Below are positions 18,468 through 26,752 of a DNA stretch of 64,000 nt, in pieces. The stretch is taken from NCBI GenBank assembly GCA_004556655.1, contig SFGF01000004.1, forward strand, positions 28,105 to 92,104, read 5' to 3'. The DNA is from Lachnospiraceae bacterium. GTDB lineage: Bacteria; Bacillota; Clostridia; Lachnospirales; Lachnospiraceae. The position numbers and the translations under genes are program-made. The notes below the pieces were generated by a model that ran no database searches, was not told the DNA's origin, and saw only the letters and a list, made by a program, of their open reading frames with translations. Within the stretch, counting starts at the first letter, position 1, and every line of letters begins with the position of its first letter.

Positions 18468-19214
18468 ATGACTCACAAACAAAAACGTATCATCGCTGTT
18501 ATCAGTGCACTCTCATTGTATTTTGGCCTTATGCCGGCTGCAAGTGCCATGCACATTATGGAAGGATACCTTCCTGTGGGATTCTGTGTGGCCTGGGGTG
18601 TCATCTGCCTGCCGTTTCTCGCTGCAGGATTTATGTCTATTAAAAAAGTATTGAATGAAAATCGAAAAGCCCTGATTCTTCTGGCTATGTCCGGAGCTTT
18701 CGTATTCGTTATATCCTCTCTGAAGATTCCATCTGTTACTGGAAGCTGCTCCCACATGACAGGTACCGGTCTTGGTGCTATCCTTTTTGGACCGGCTGCA
18801 GTCAGTGTATTGGGAATTATTGTGCTTCTGTTCCAGGCTATACTTCTTGCACACGGCGGACTTACTACCATCGGAGCCAATACATTCTCTATGGCAGTTG
18901 CCGGACCTCTGATTTCCTACGGAATCTATAAACTCTGTAAAAAATGTAAAATCAATACATATGTAACCGTCTTTCTGGCAGCCTGTCTGGGTGATTTGTT
19001 CACCTACTGCGTAACCGCTGTTCAGCTTGCTCTGGCACATCATGCCGATACCACAATTTTGGGTGCCATGGGTAAATTTATGATGGTATTTGCCCCCACA
19101 CAGGTTCCGTTGGCAGTCATTGAAGGGCTTCTCACCTGTATGATCATGATGGCTCTGGAAACTTATGCAAAACCGGAGCTGAAAGCAATCGGATTTATGG
19201 AGGAGGCGAAATAA
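18468..19214 (+). CDS. cbiM: Cobalt ECF transporter substrate-capture protein CbiM
   Basis: 248-residue membrane protein of the CbiMNQO cobalt importer. An N-terminal signal-like helix ends in ASA-MHIMEGYLP; cleavage would expose the Met-His-Ile-Met N terminus that binds the metal in this family. Later motifs are SSLKIPSVTGSCSHMTGTGL and LLAHGGLTTIGANTFSM. ATG 18468 follows AAGGAG. First gene of a riboswitch-controlled operon with cbiN, cbiQ and cbiO-cbiK. Confidence 0.96.
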   Translation: MTHKQKRIIAVISALSLYFGLMPAASAMHIMEGYLPVGFCVAWGVICLPFLAAGFMSIKKVLNENRKALILLAMSGAFVFVISSLKIPSVTGSCSHMTGTGLGAILFGPAAVSVLGIIVLLFQAILLAHGGLTTIGANTFSMAVAGPLISYGIYKLCKKCKINTYVTVFLAACLGDLFTYCVTAVQLALAHHADTTILGAMGKFMMVFAPTQVPLAVIEGLLTCMIMMALETYAKPELKAIGFMEEAK

Positions 19215-19215
19215 T

Positions 19216-19521
19216 ATGAAAAAAAGTAAGATTGTAATTATTATGATTGTTGTTATTTTCCTGATGGCTTTCATCCCGCTGTTTGCTCTGAAAGATGCAG
19301 AGTTCGGCGGTTCCGATGATGCCGGAAGCACTGTTGTTGAAGAAGTAAATTCTTCCTTTGAACCGATTGCCGCTCCTCTGATCGAGAATCTTCTGGGAGG
19401 AGAGCTTCCCGGTGAAGTGGAAAGTCTTCTGTTCTGTGTTCAGACCGGAATCGGTGTTGGTGTCATTGCTTTCTGCATGGGCCGTCTCGTAGAGAGAAAA
19501 AAACTGGGAAAAGATGAATAA
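19216..19521 (+). CDS. cbiN: Cobalt transport protein CbiN
   Basis: 101 residues with two membrane helices (about 5-22 and 70-90) flanking an extracytoplasmic loop containing GGSDD and PLIENLL, the family layout. It is the small auxiliary subunit that helps load cobalt into CbiM. It starts 1 bp after the cbiM stop behind GGAGG. Confidence 0.93.
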   Translation: MKKSKIVIIMIVVIFLMAFIPLFALKDAEFGGSDDAGSTVVEEVNSSFEPIAAPLIENLLGGELPGEVESLLFCVQTGIGVGVIAFCMGRLVERKKLGKDE

Positions 19522-19545
19522 ATTTACCGGCGAAAGGAGTTTTCC

Positions 19546-20322
19546 ATGATTACGATTGACAAGCTTTGTTATAATTCCAAGCTTAGATATGTAAACGCCG
19601 GGGAAAAATTTGCCTTCACAATGATTACACTTCTGCTTTGTGTAATCAGTCGTTCCATTGTGATTGCATGTATCGTATTGACAGCCACAGGGATTCTGAC
19701 CGTATATAAGGGTGGAATCCCTCTTTTCCGTTATATGCATTTTATGACGGTGCCCCTGGCCTTTCTGATTCTCAGTACTCTTGCTATTATGTTTAATCTT
19801 TCCCGCACGCCGCTGGATCTCTTTGCTATTCCTCTCGGTGAATGGTACCTGACCAGCAGCAGGGATTCTTTCCGGTATGCCATACAGCTGATACTGACAG
19901 CACTTTCCTCTGTGTCTTGTCTGTATTTTTTATCTTTCAGCACACCTATGCCGGATATTCTGAATGTACTGGGAACTTTGCATTGTCCCAAATTGTTGAT
20001 CGAGCTGATGCTTTTGATTTATCGTTTTATCTTTGTCCTTTTGAGCGTGGCATCAGCGATTACAGATTCGCAGCATTCCCGGATGGGTAACAAAGATTAT
20101 AAAACTTCTCTAAAATCTTTCAGTGCTATGGTTTCTGTACTTTTTATTCGTTCTTTTAAACGGGCAAATGCTCTGTATGATGCTATGGAATCACGCTGTT
20201 ACGACGGAACCATCCATGTATTGAATGAGACATTTCCACCGGAGAAAAAGCATATCTTTACTATTATTGTTTTTGACATTATATTATTGACGCTTACTGT
20301 TTTTATTAAGTTGTATTTGTGA
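19546..20322 (+). CDS. cbiQ: Cobalt ECF transporter T component CbiQ
   Basis: 258-residue membrane protein, the energy-coupling T component that links the ATPase to CbiM. It has an N-terminal cytoplasmic stretch, four to five helices and the coupling motifs SFKRANALYDAMESRCYDG (AxxxRG-like) near residues 205-223. Behind GAAAGGAG, 24 bp after cbiN. Confidence 0.94.
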   Translation: MITIDKLCYNSKLRYVNAGEKFAFTMITLLLCVISRSIVIACIVLTATGILTVYKGGIPLFRYMHFMTVPLAFLILSTLAIMFNLSRTPLDLFAIPLGEWYLTSSRDSFRYAIQLILTALSSVSCLYFLSFSTPMPDILNVLGTLHCPKLLIELMLLIYRFIFVLLSVASAITDSQHSRMGNKDYKTSLKSFSAMVSVLFIRSFKRANALYDAMESRCYDGTIHVLNETFPPEKKHIFTIIVFDIILLTLTVFIKLYL

Positions 20323-20356
20323 CAATCACATCATTTATTATGGAAAGGTTATTCTT

Positions 20357-22018
20357 ATGAGTGAAGACATTATATTGAAAGCCGACAATTTATTCTTTTC
20401 CTATGATGACGAGAAAAGCCATTCACTAAACGGTCTTTCTCTGGAAATCAAAAAGGGACATAAAGTAGCGTTTATGGGAGCCAACGGTTCTGGAAAATCC
20501 ACTTTTTTCCTCTGCTGCAACGGTATCCATCAACCATCCTCAGGTACCCTTTATTTTAACGGGGAACCTGTTGATTATTCGCGAAAAGGACTTCTGAAAC
20601 TCAGAAGTAAAGTCGGCATTGTATTTCAGGATCCTGATAACCAGCTTTTTTCCGCAAGTGTTTATCAGGAAATATCCTTTGGTATTCTGAATCTTGGAGT
20701 GTCTGAAAGTGAAGCAAAAGAACAGGTTGAAAATGTAATCGACTATCTGGAGATCACTCCGTTTCGACACAAACCTACCCACGCACTGAGCGGAGGACAG
20801 AAAAAGCAGGTTTCCATAGCAGATATTCTGGTAATGCATCCGGATATCATCATACTGGACGAACCAGCTGCCGCACTGGATCCGAAACACACTGCCATGG
20901 TTAATAAAATCGTCGACCAGTTGACAGATAATGGAATTACCGTTATGATGGCAACTCACGATGTAAATTATGCCATGTCCTGGGCGGATGATGTATTTCT
21001 TTTTAAAGACGGAAAAGTACTGATACAGGGAACTCCGGAGCAGGTTTTTTCCAATGTATCTGCTCTTGCTGCCACTAACCTGAAACAGCCCGCATGTATG
21101 CAGCTTTTTGATAGTCTCTGTAAAAAAGGAATACTGAAAACTTCTCTTCCGATCCCGCGTAATCTGCAGCAGTTGGAGTCTTATATTGCTGATATCAACG
21201 AAAGAACTTACCACGGAGGAAAATCCATGATGGAATCAAAAAAAGCAATCCTTGTTGTCAGCTTCGGCACGAGCTACAACACCACAAGAGAAAAAACAAT
21301 TGATGTAATTGAGAAAAAAATTGATGAGGCTTTCCCTGAGCAAAAAATCTACCGTGCCTGGACCAGCAAAATGATCATGGCAAAACTTTTAAAAAGGGAT
21401 GGGATCAAAATCAATAACGTGAAAGAAGCTATGGAGCAGATGCGAAATGACGGAATCACAGATGTGATCGTACAGCCCACCCATGTGATCAATGGTATTG
21501 AAAATGATCTCATGAAAGAAGATGCACTTTCTTATAGAGATGATTTCCACAGTATTGCTTTCGGTACTCCTCTTCTTACCAGCGAACAGGACAGCCTGGA
21601 TGTGATCAATGCAGTTGTAAAAGAGTTTTCTGATCTCAAGGATCATGAAGCTCTGGTTCTGATGGGACACGGAACTACCCATTATGCCAATTCTATCTAT
21701 GCTGCACTGGATTATACTTTTAAAGATAAAGGATATCCGAATGTCCATCTGGGAACCGTAGAAGCTTACCCCTCCATGCAGACACTGCTTCGGATGGTAA
21801 AAGAACAGAACCCGAAAAAAGTAAAACTGGCACCCTTTATGATCGTAGCCGGAGACCATGCCCGTAATGATATGGCCGGAGACGATCCGGAATCCTGGAG
21901 ATGCCAGTTTGAAGCTGCCGGATTTGAGGTGGAATGCTGCCTGAAAGGACTGGGAGAATACCCGGCAGTACAGGATATCTTCATACGGCATATACGGGAA
22001 ATAATTTCGTGTGAATAG
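20357..22018 (+). CDS. cbiO-cbiK: Fusion of cobalt-import ATPase (CbiO) and sirohydrochlorin cobaltochelatase (CbiK)
   Basis: 553 residues. Residues 1-~285 form an ECF-type ATPase (Walker A GANGSGKST, Q-loop VFQDPDNQLFS, signature LSGGQKKQ, Walker B IIILDEPAAALDP, H-loop MATHDV). Residues 291-553 are a full-length class II chelatase (ILVVSFGTSYNTTRE, QPTHVINGIENDLM, LMGHGTTHYAN, APFMIVAGDHARNDM) inserting Co2+ into sirohydrochlorin. A ribosome-binding site GGAGG (21215-21219) followed after 7 nt by ATG 21227 sits exactly at the junction, so a separate ~263-residue CbiK could also be made. The frame is uninterrupted; a sequencing indel that joined two genes is the main alternative. Confidence 0.93.
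   Translation: MSEDIILKADNLFFSYDDEKSHSLNGLSLEIKKGHKVAFMGANGSGKSTFFLCCNGIHQPSSGTLYFNGEPVDYSRKGLLKLRSKVGIVFQDPDNQLFSASVYQEISFGILNLGVSESEAKEQVENVIDYLEITPFRHKPTHALSGGQKKQVSIADILVMHPDIIILDEPAAALDPKHTAMVNKIVDQLTDNGITVMMATHDVNYAMSWADDVFLFKDGKVLIQGTPEQVFSNVSALAATNLKQPACMQLFDSLCKKGILKTSLPIPRNLQQLESYIADINERTYHGGKSMMESKKAILVVSFGTSYNTTREKTIDVIEKKIDEAFPEQKIYRAWTSKMIMAKLLKRDGIKINNVKEAMEQMRNDGITDVIVQPTHVINGIENDLMKEDALSYRDDFHSIAFGTPLLTSEQDSLDVINAVVKEFSDLKDHEALVLMGHGTTHYANSIYAALDYTFKDKGYPNVHLGTVEAYPSMQTLLRMVKEQNPKKVKLAPFMIVAGDHARNDMAGDDPESWRCQFEAAGFEVECCLKGLGEYPAVQDIFIRHIREIISCE
21215..21229 (+). promoter_or_regulatory. Internal ribosome-binding site and start inside cbiO-cbiK
   Basis: GGAGG, 7 nt, ATG (21227), with a second ATG directly after it. 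The spacing is ideal and the encoded start MMESKKAILVVSFGTSY matches free-standing CbiK proteins, pointing to re-initiation or to a recent fusion of two genes. Confidence 0.7.
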
Positions 22019-22037
22019 ATCCTGTAATAAGGACTGC

Positions 22038-22079
22038 AGATTCCATCCCTTAGTGCGCAATGTCATTGGGATGGAATCT
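22038..22079 (+). terminator. Hairpin between cbiO-cbiK and the MutS2-like gene
   Basis: A perfect 12-bp inverted repeat, AGATTCCATCCC (22038-22049) and GGGATGGAATCT (22068-22079). The T tract is short on both sides. It probably serves as terminator for the two convergent units. Confidence 0.65.
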
Positions 22080-22138
22080 TTGATCCTCTCTATCCGCTGT
22101 AAGAACCTTATACTGTCAATCCCGGTAGTTTCACCGCT

Positions 22139-24040
22139 TTACTCGCTGTATTCGATTTGTTCTTCTGTATATTTTCGTTCCATATCATGTCTTTTTTTCC
22201 TGTTTTCTACCGTATCGAAAATTATCGAGAAATCATAATCCTCAGGATACAATTCCGAAGCCGCCACCTGAAGCCGGACTCTTTTGTGATTGATCCAGAT
22301 TTTTTTATCCGGCATCTGCACTCTCAATACTCCTTTATCATTCATCGGTTCACATACAATCCCAATTTTTTTATCCGGAAATACCATCACGCTGTCTCCG
22401 CGTCTGAATTTTTCCTGAAGTTTGACGTCTTTTTTATTTTTAACTGTTTTTCGTATCTTGTTGCTTCGATGATGCTCCAGATTGTTTTTCTCATTCCGAA
22501 ATTGATACTTGCTAACTGCAGACTCTCCATAGGAATAACGTACCGCTGTCTGCAGCATTTCTTTTGGCATACCCAGTCGATCAGCAATATAAAATGCGCA
22601 GCTTTCACCTGCTTCTCCTATAATCATTTGATACGTCGGCTGAAGGGTTTCCTGATCAAATGTCATTCTTGCATTTACAATACTCTCTGTGTGTTTTGCA
22701 TATTCTTTTACTTCAGGATAATGAGTAGTTACAAGAAACAAACATCCCGTCCTTTTCAGTTCTTCCAAAATTGCAATAGCAATCCCCATTCCCTCTGCCG
22801 GATCTGTACCGGAACCCAGTTCATCCATGATTACAAAACTGTCTCGATCTGCATTTTGTAATACTTCCAGTACATTTTTTATATGTGAGGAAAATGTTGA
22901 TAAATTTTCCGCCAGGTTCTGACCGTCTCCGATATCACAGAGATAAGAACTGTTCATACAGATATCTGCATTTTCACAGGTTACATGCAGTCCACACTGA
23001 GCCATCATACAATTCAACATAACTGTTTTAATCGCTACTGTTTTTCCTCCTGTATTGGGACCGGTGATCACAATTCCACTTACACCTGTTCCGATAGAAA
23101 ACTGCAGGGGTACATTGATTGCTCTATCCATCAGGGGATGTCTGGCATTTTTCAAAATGATTTTTCTCTCCAGATTAATGGACGGCTCCACTCCATCCAG
23201 ATCCATGCTCAGCTTTCCTTTGGAAAAGATGAAATCCAGCTTTTCAATCATGTTGATATTATTACGCAGCACCTCTGATCTGTCTGCTGTCATTGCCGTC
23301 AGTGTATATAAAATCCGATAAACCTCGTTTTCCTCACTGATATTATGCAGCTGAATCTCCTCATAATATCTGGAAATGCTTACAGGTTCTATAAACAGGG
23401 TGTTTCCAGTTGCTGACTTGTCAATTACGCTTCCGTTGATTTTCAGCTTATATTCTTTTTTCACAGGCAGACATAGTCTTCCATTCCGAAGAGTACAGTA
23501 ATTATCCGCCATATATTCTTTGTGAGAGCGCAGTATCTGTTCCGCTTTTTGCTTCATCTGCTCTTCACATTTTACAATCTGATTACGGATCTGGAAAAGT
23601 TCTTTCGATGCATAGTCATCCACCTCTCCTCCCCGTATCTGGCGGCTGATCTCCTCTCTCAGATCTTCTGCTGCATCCAGATTTTCATCATAATAAGCAA
23701 TTGCATTTTCATATATTTTTCCACGTTTCAGGTAATCCCGAAGTCTCCTGACTGCTGCCAGCATCTTCTCCACTCGTTCCAACTGAAAAGGCGTAAGGCA
23801 GTCTCCTTTTTCGGCAGCCATCAAAATTTCTTTTATCTCTTCCACATTCGGCAGCGGAGGCATCCCAAGCTTTTCCAGCATAGTTCTGCTGTCTGTGGTA
23901 TCCTTCAGCTGTTTTCTTAATTCTCTTTCTGACAGGTAAAATGATTTTTTATCAATCTGTTCTTTTGCTTTGTCTGTTACGCAGAGATTTTTCCATAGTT
24001 CTTTGATTTTGTCGAATTCGATCTGTTTTTCTATATTCAT
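22139..24040 (-). CDS. MutS2-like ATPase without the Smr nuclease domain
   Basis: 633 residues. The N-terminal half is the MutS core/lever region (EFDKIKELWKNLC start, GGEVDDYASKELFQIRNQI coiled coil). The ATPase is complete: Walker A GPNTGGKTVAIKT, Walker B FVIMDELGSGTDPAEG and the TTHYPEVKEYA switch. A C-terminal KOW-like barrel follows (KFRRGDSVMVFPDKKIGIV..KIWINHKRVRL). Canonical MutS2 is ~780-790 residues and ends in Smr; here the chain stops at EQIEYSE with no Smr. Known Bacillus MutS2 binds collided ribosomes and splits them; the translation-responsive-looking leader (24100-24294) fits such a role here, but this is inference. ATG 24040 follows AAAGGA. Confidence 0.87.
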   Translation of the reverse strand: MNIEKQIEFDKIKELWKNLCVTDKAKEQIDKKSFYLSERELRKQLKDTTDSRTMLEKLGMPPLPNVEEIKEILMAAEKGDCLTPFQLERVEKMLAAVRRLRDYLKRGKIYENAIAYYDENLDAAEDLREEISRQIRGGEVDDYASKELFQIRNQIVKCEEQMKQKAEQILRSHKEYMADNYCTLRNGRLCLPVKKEYKLKINGSVIDKSATGNTLFIEPVSISRYYEEIQLHNISEENEVYRILYTLTAMTADRSEVLRNNINMIEKLDFIFSKGKLSMDLDGVEPSINLERKIILKNARHPLMDRAINVPLQFSIGTGVSGIVITGPNTGGKTVAIKTVMLNCMMAQCGLHVTCENADICMNSSYLCDIGDGQNLAENLSTFSSHIKNVLEVLQNADRDSFVIMDELGSGTDPAEGMGIAIAILEELKRTGCLFLVTTHYPEVKEYAKHTESIVNARMTFDQETLQPTYQMIIGEAGESCAFYIADRLGMPKEMLQTAVRYSYGESAVSKYQFRNEKNNLEHHRSNKIRKTVKNKKDVKLQEKFRRGDSVMVFPDKKIGIVCEPMNDKGVLRVQMPDKKIWINHKRVRLQVAASELYPEDYDFSIIFDTVENRKKRHDMERKYTEEQIEYSE

Positions 24041-24099
24041 GATATTTCCTTTCTTCACAAACGAAAAATCTTATATTTTACAGGACTTTCCTATGATAC

Positions 24100-24128
24100 A
24101 AAAAAAGCACAGCCACACAGCCATGCTT
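24100..24128 (-). terminator. Terminator in the leader of the MutS2-like gene
   Basis: Read leftward, AAGCATGGC (24120-24128) pairs with GGCTGTGCTT (24105-24114) through G-C and G-U pairs, followed by seven Ts. It lies 60 nt before the MutS2-like ATG and downstream of that gene's own promoter, so it is an attenuator rather than an end-of-gene signal. Confidence 0.8.
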
Positions 24129-24233
24129 ATATCCAAATAGTAAGCAAATGTAAATGTAAGGCGAAAATTCGGCAGCCATGCACTATCTTCATATGGGCAT
24201 ACTTATAGTGCAATCAAACTGCACCTGCAATAT

Positions 24234-24272
24234 TTATTTTGCAATTTTCTCCGTAACACTCACAATTAACAT
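24234..24272 (-). CDS. Leader peptide ORF, 12 codons
   Basis: ATG 24272, 7 nt behind GGAG (24280-24283), encodes MLIVSVTEKIAK and stops at TAA. It is followed 10 nt later by alternative hairpins and a terminator, and precedes the MutS2-like gene. Probable sensing ORF whose translation status decides read-through; no single amino acid is over-represented, so it does not look like an amino-acid starvation leader. Confidence 0.55.
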   Translation of the reverse strand: MLIVSVTEKIAK

Positions 24273-24300
24273 CCAAATTCTCCAAAATCTATTTTTCTTT

Positions 24301-24329
24301 ATTCTAACTATCGGTATCCCTTTTGTCAA
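24301..24329 (-). promoter_or_regulatory. Promoter of the MutS2-like gene leader
   Basis: Reading leftward: TTGACA (24324-24329), 17 bp, TAGAAT (24301-24306), placed directly after the stop codon of the ABC permease gene. Confidence 0.85.
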
Positions 24330-24332
24330 TAC

Positions 24333-25136
24333 CTAATTCCCGCTGCTCTCATATCGTGCAAGCCCTCGATGAAGAGCATAAGACGCTGCAGCCAGCATGA
24401 TCACGCATATTAGAGGTGTGATGTACACACCTGGCCACATTCCCTGTTTTTCCAGCAGATATCCGACCGGATAGTAACTGACAAACGCATAGGGAATCGC
24501 ATAAGTGAAAATTCCTCTCAGCAATAATGGATAAATATTTAGCGGATATTTTGCTATCTCCCCCACAGATATTATGAAAAAATTCAGACTGTTTTTATTT
24601 CCTCCCAACCAGAACGACATACAGCTTGCAATCCAGATCATGCCGGTTCTGATAATACATGCTTCTAAGAGAAATATAAACAATATTATTATTTTTCCCG
24701 GAGTCCATTGAACAGAGCAATGTGTGCATCCCAGTAAAAATATCGCCGCTGCGATTACCATTTTATTCAACCCGTCAAAATCAATCCGTGCTGTGAGAAG
24801 CTGCAGTCCCATTGGCACAGGTCTGACAAGGAATCTATCCAGTTCTGCCATATTGATCATCTCTGCTATTTTCCAAGTGCCCTGAAAAAAGAAATTGATA
24901 CACCCCTCGGAAAATAATAGAAAACTGTAGAGGAAAAGAACTTCCCACATGTTCCATCCTGCCACTTGTGGAATATTACTATAGATAATTCCGATTACAG
25001 CCAAACTACAGAACTGTGAAAAAGTTGTAAAACATATCATCATTAAAAAATCCGCACGATACTGCATCAGGGATTTCATATTCTGCAGCTGTATTTTCCA
25101 ATACAGATAAAGATATTTTTTCCATTTCTTTGTCAT
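24333..25136 (-). CDS. ABC-2-type exporter permease, second subunit
   Basis: 267 residues with about six membrane helices, matching ABC-2 membrane family proteins of the DUF990 type that come in pairs. Visible: QYRADFLMMICFTTFSQ near the N terminus, NMAELDRFLVRPVPMGLQLL in the cytoplasmic loop, and PYAFVSYYPVGYLL near the C terminus. It pairs with the next permease and one ATPase to form an exporter of unknown substrate. ATG 25136 lies 7 nt behind GGAGG, 3 bp after the neighbouring stop. Confidence 0.82.
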   Translation of the reverse strand: MTKKWKKYLYLYWKIQLQNMKSLMQYRADFLMMICFTTFSQFCSLAVIGIIYSNIPQVAGWNMWEVLFLYSFLLFSEGCINFFFQGTWKIAEMINMAELDRFLVRPVPMGLQLLTARIDFDGLNKMVIAAAIFLLGCTHCSVQWTPGKIIILFIFLLEACIIRTGMIWIASCMSFWLGGNKNSLNFFIISVGEIAKYPLNIYPLLLRGIFTYAIPYAFVSYYPVGYLLEKQGMWPGVYITPLICVIMLAAASYALHRGLARYESSGN

Positions 25137-25139
25137 ACC

Positions 25140-25928
25140 TTACCCTCCATACAGAGAAATAACAGAAGATGCTTTTTTCCATATAAGATTTCCTACAATC
25201 CCCAGAAGCAGAGTCCAGATTATCTGCAGAATAATTTTCTGCATGGATTCTGACAAACTGAATGTACCGATAAAAATACTGCATGGAATATAAACAATTC
25301 CCTGAAAGGGAAGATATTTTACTGCTTTTTGGAAAATCTCCGGAAACATGGCTAAAGGTATGATCGCACCTGAGAAGAAATTTGTCAGCACCTCTCTTGC
25401 TTTTGACACACCATAAGCATTGTCTGTATAAAAACATAGCATAGAAAAAATATATTGTATTCCAAACTTTATAACTTGTCCCAGCATAAATGAAATCAAG
25501 AATAATATTATTCTGTTTATCGACAAATCATGCAGACCATTTGCACCTAAGTATAAAATACCAATAAACACGAAAGTGATACCGAATTCTGTCACTGCGT
25601 TTCCAAGCATTCTGAAAAACTGCATTTCCCTGTAAGATACTGGTTTTAATAAATCCAGGATTATATCTCCTTTTATAATTCTTTTTGCTGTCTGCATTTC
25701 AAATCCGAAGGTGAATGTACTGTTACATAAATAAGCGACAAATACATATCTTCTCATCATTTCCCATGTATATCCTGCGACTGTATTCTGATATATAAAA
25801 ATGCTTTTCCATACATAATACAAAACGGCAGTCTGAATGAAATTAGCAAGCATGCCTGTAATCAGATTATTGCGATACGCGCATCCTTCCAGAAAACCAC
25901 ACCTGATATATGCCCCGTATTTTTTCAT
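25140..25928 (-). CDS. ABC-2-type exporter permease, first subunit
   Basis: 262 residues with about six membrane helices; the loop KRIIKGDIILDLLKPVSYREMQFFRMLGNA mirrors the one in its partner. I choose ATG 25928, 8 nt behind AGGAGG with an ATGA overlap on the ATPase stop. ATG 25934 is only 2 nt from the ribosome-binding site. Substrate unknown. Confidence 0.82.
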   Translation of the reverse strand: MKKYGAYIRCGFLEGCAYRNNLITGMLANFIQTAVLYYVWKSIFIYQNTVAGYTWEMMRRYVFVAYLCNSTFTFGFEMQTAKRIIKGDIILDLLKPVSYREMQFFRMLGNAVTEFGITFVFIGILYLGANGLHDLSINRIILFLISFMLGQVIKFGIQYIFSMLCFYTDNAYGVSKAREVLTNFFSGAIIPLAMFPEIFQKAVKYLPFQGIVYIPCSIFIGTFSLSESMQKIILQIIWTLLLGIVGNLIWKKASSVISLYGG

Positions 25929-26731
25929 CCGCATTTCCTCCTGTTAAACAGTTGAATCACGATTTCTTCCAATGTCATGCCTTTCGGATATTGATCAAAG
26001 ATTTTCTCCATACTGTCATCAAACAATATTTCACCTTTTTCCAATATAATCAACCTTTTACAGAGTGATTCCAGATCATTCAAATCATGGCTTGTCAGTA
26101 TAATAGTTGTATGCTTTTCCTGATTTATATGCTTCAGGAATTGATAAATACTTTGCTTAACCGCAACATCCAGACCTATCGTCGGCTCGTCCAGAAAAAG
26201 AATCGGAGGCTCATGCAATAAAGCTGCTGCCATATCTGCTCGTACTCTTTGCCCCAAAGAAAGCTTTCTGGCGGGCTGATGAAGGAATTCGTCAAGTTCC
26301 AGGATTTCCTTGAACTGACCCATATTTTTCTCATACGTTTCATCTGGTATCTCATAAATGCTTTTCAGCAGCCGAAAGGTCTCTATAACCGGGATATCCC
26401 ACCATAATTGTGTCTTCTGCCCAAATACAACGCCTATCTGCCGTGCATTTTCCATCCGGTTCTGAAAAGGATCCGTGCCTCTGATATACACAGTACCGCC
26501 TGAGGGCTTCATAATTCCTGTCAGCATTTTTATCGTTGTAGATTTTCCTGCACCGTTTGCCCCGAGAAATGCCACACTTTCACCTTCCTTAATTGAAAAT
26601 GAGATTCCATTCACAGCTTTCTTTATTGTATATGTGGGATGAATGAAGGACTTCAGATTTCCCATGAAACCTTCCTCCTTTTCTGCAGTTTTATATACTT
26701 TTTTTAGATTTTTTATTTCAATCTGTGCCAT
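25925..26731 (-). CDS. ABC exporter ATPase
   Basis: 268 residues of the NatA/DrrA-like class: Walker A GANGAGKST, Q-loop VVFGQKTQLWWDIP, signature LSLGQRVRADMAAALLH, Walker B ILFLDEPTIGLD and H-loop LTSHDLNDLE. It energises the two following permeases. It is divergent from an AraC-type regulator; a perfect inverted repeat (26753-26778) lies 22 bp upstream of its ATG. Confidence 0.92.
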   Translation of the reverse strand: MAQIEIKNLKKVYKTAEKEEGFMGNLKSFIHPTYTIKKAVNGISFSIKEGESVAFLGANGAGKSTTIKMLTGIMKPSGGTVYIRGTDPFQNRMENARQIGVVFGQKTQLWWDIPVIETFRLLKSIYEIPDETYEKNMGQFKEILELDEFLHQPARKLSLGQRVRADMAAALLHEPPILFLDEPTIGLDVAVKQSIYQFLKHINQEKHTTIILTSHDLNDLESLCKRLIILEKGEILFDDSMEKIFDQYPKGMTLEEIVIQLFNRRKCG

Positions 26732-26752
26732 ACTGCCATCTCCCTCTGCTTG

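Larger units (their letters stand above)
24100..24294 (-). ncRNA. Candidate attenuator leader RNA upstream of the MutS2-like gene
   Basis: About 195 nt from the predicted start to the terminator. In RNA order it holds a 12-codon ORF, then element A (GTGCA, 24220-24224), B (TGCACTAT, 24205-24212), C (ATAGTGCA, 24179-24186) and the terminator. A:B and B:C are mutually exclusive perfect pairings. C runs into a copy of GCATGGCTG, the same nonamer that forms the terminator's 5' arm, so C can compete for the terminator's 3' arm. This is the architecture of ribosome-mediated attenuation. No named Rfam family is recognised. Confidence 0.6.

Noticed and set aside
24214..24276. A TTG-started overlapping frame encoding a Cys-rich peptide (DVNCECYGENC core) in the MutS2-like leader
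   Set aside because: TTG is only 3 nt from GGAG, while the ATG frame at 24272 has ideal spacing. Left as a possibility, not annotated.
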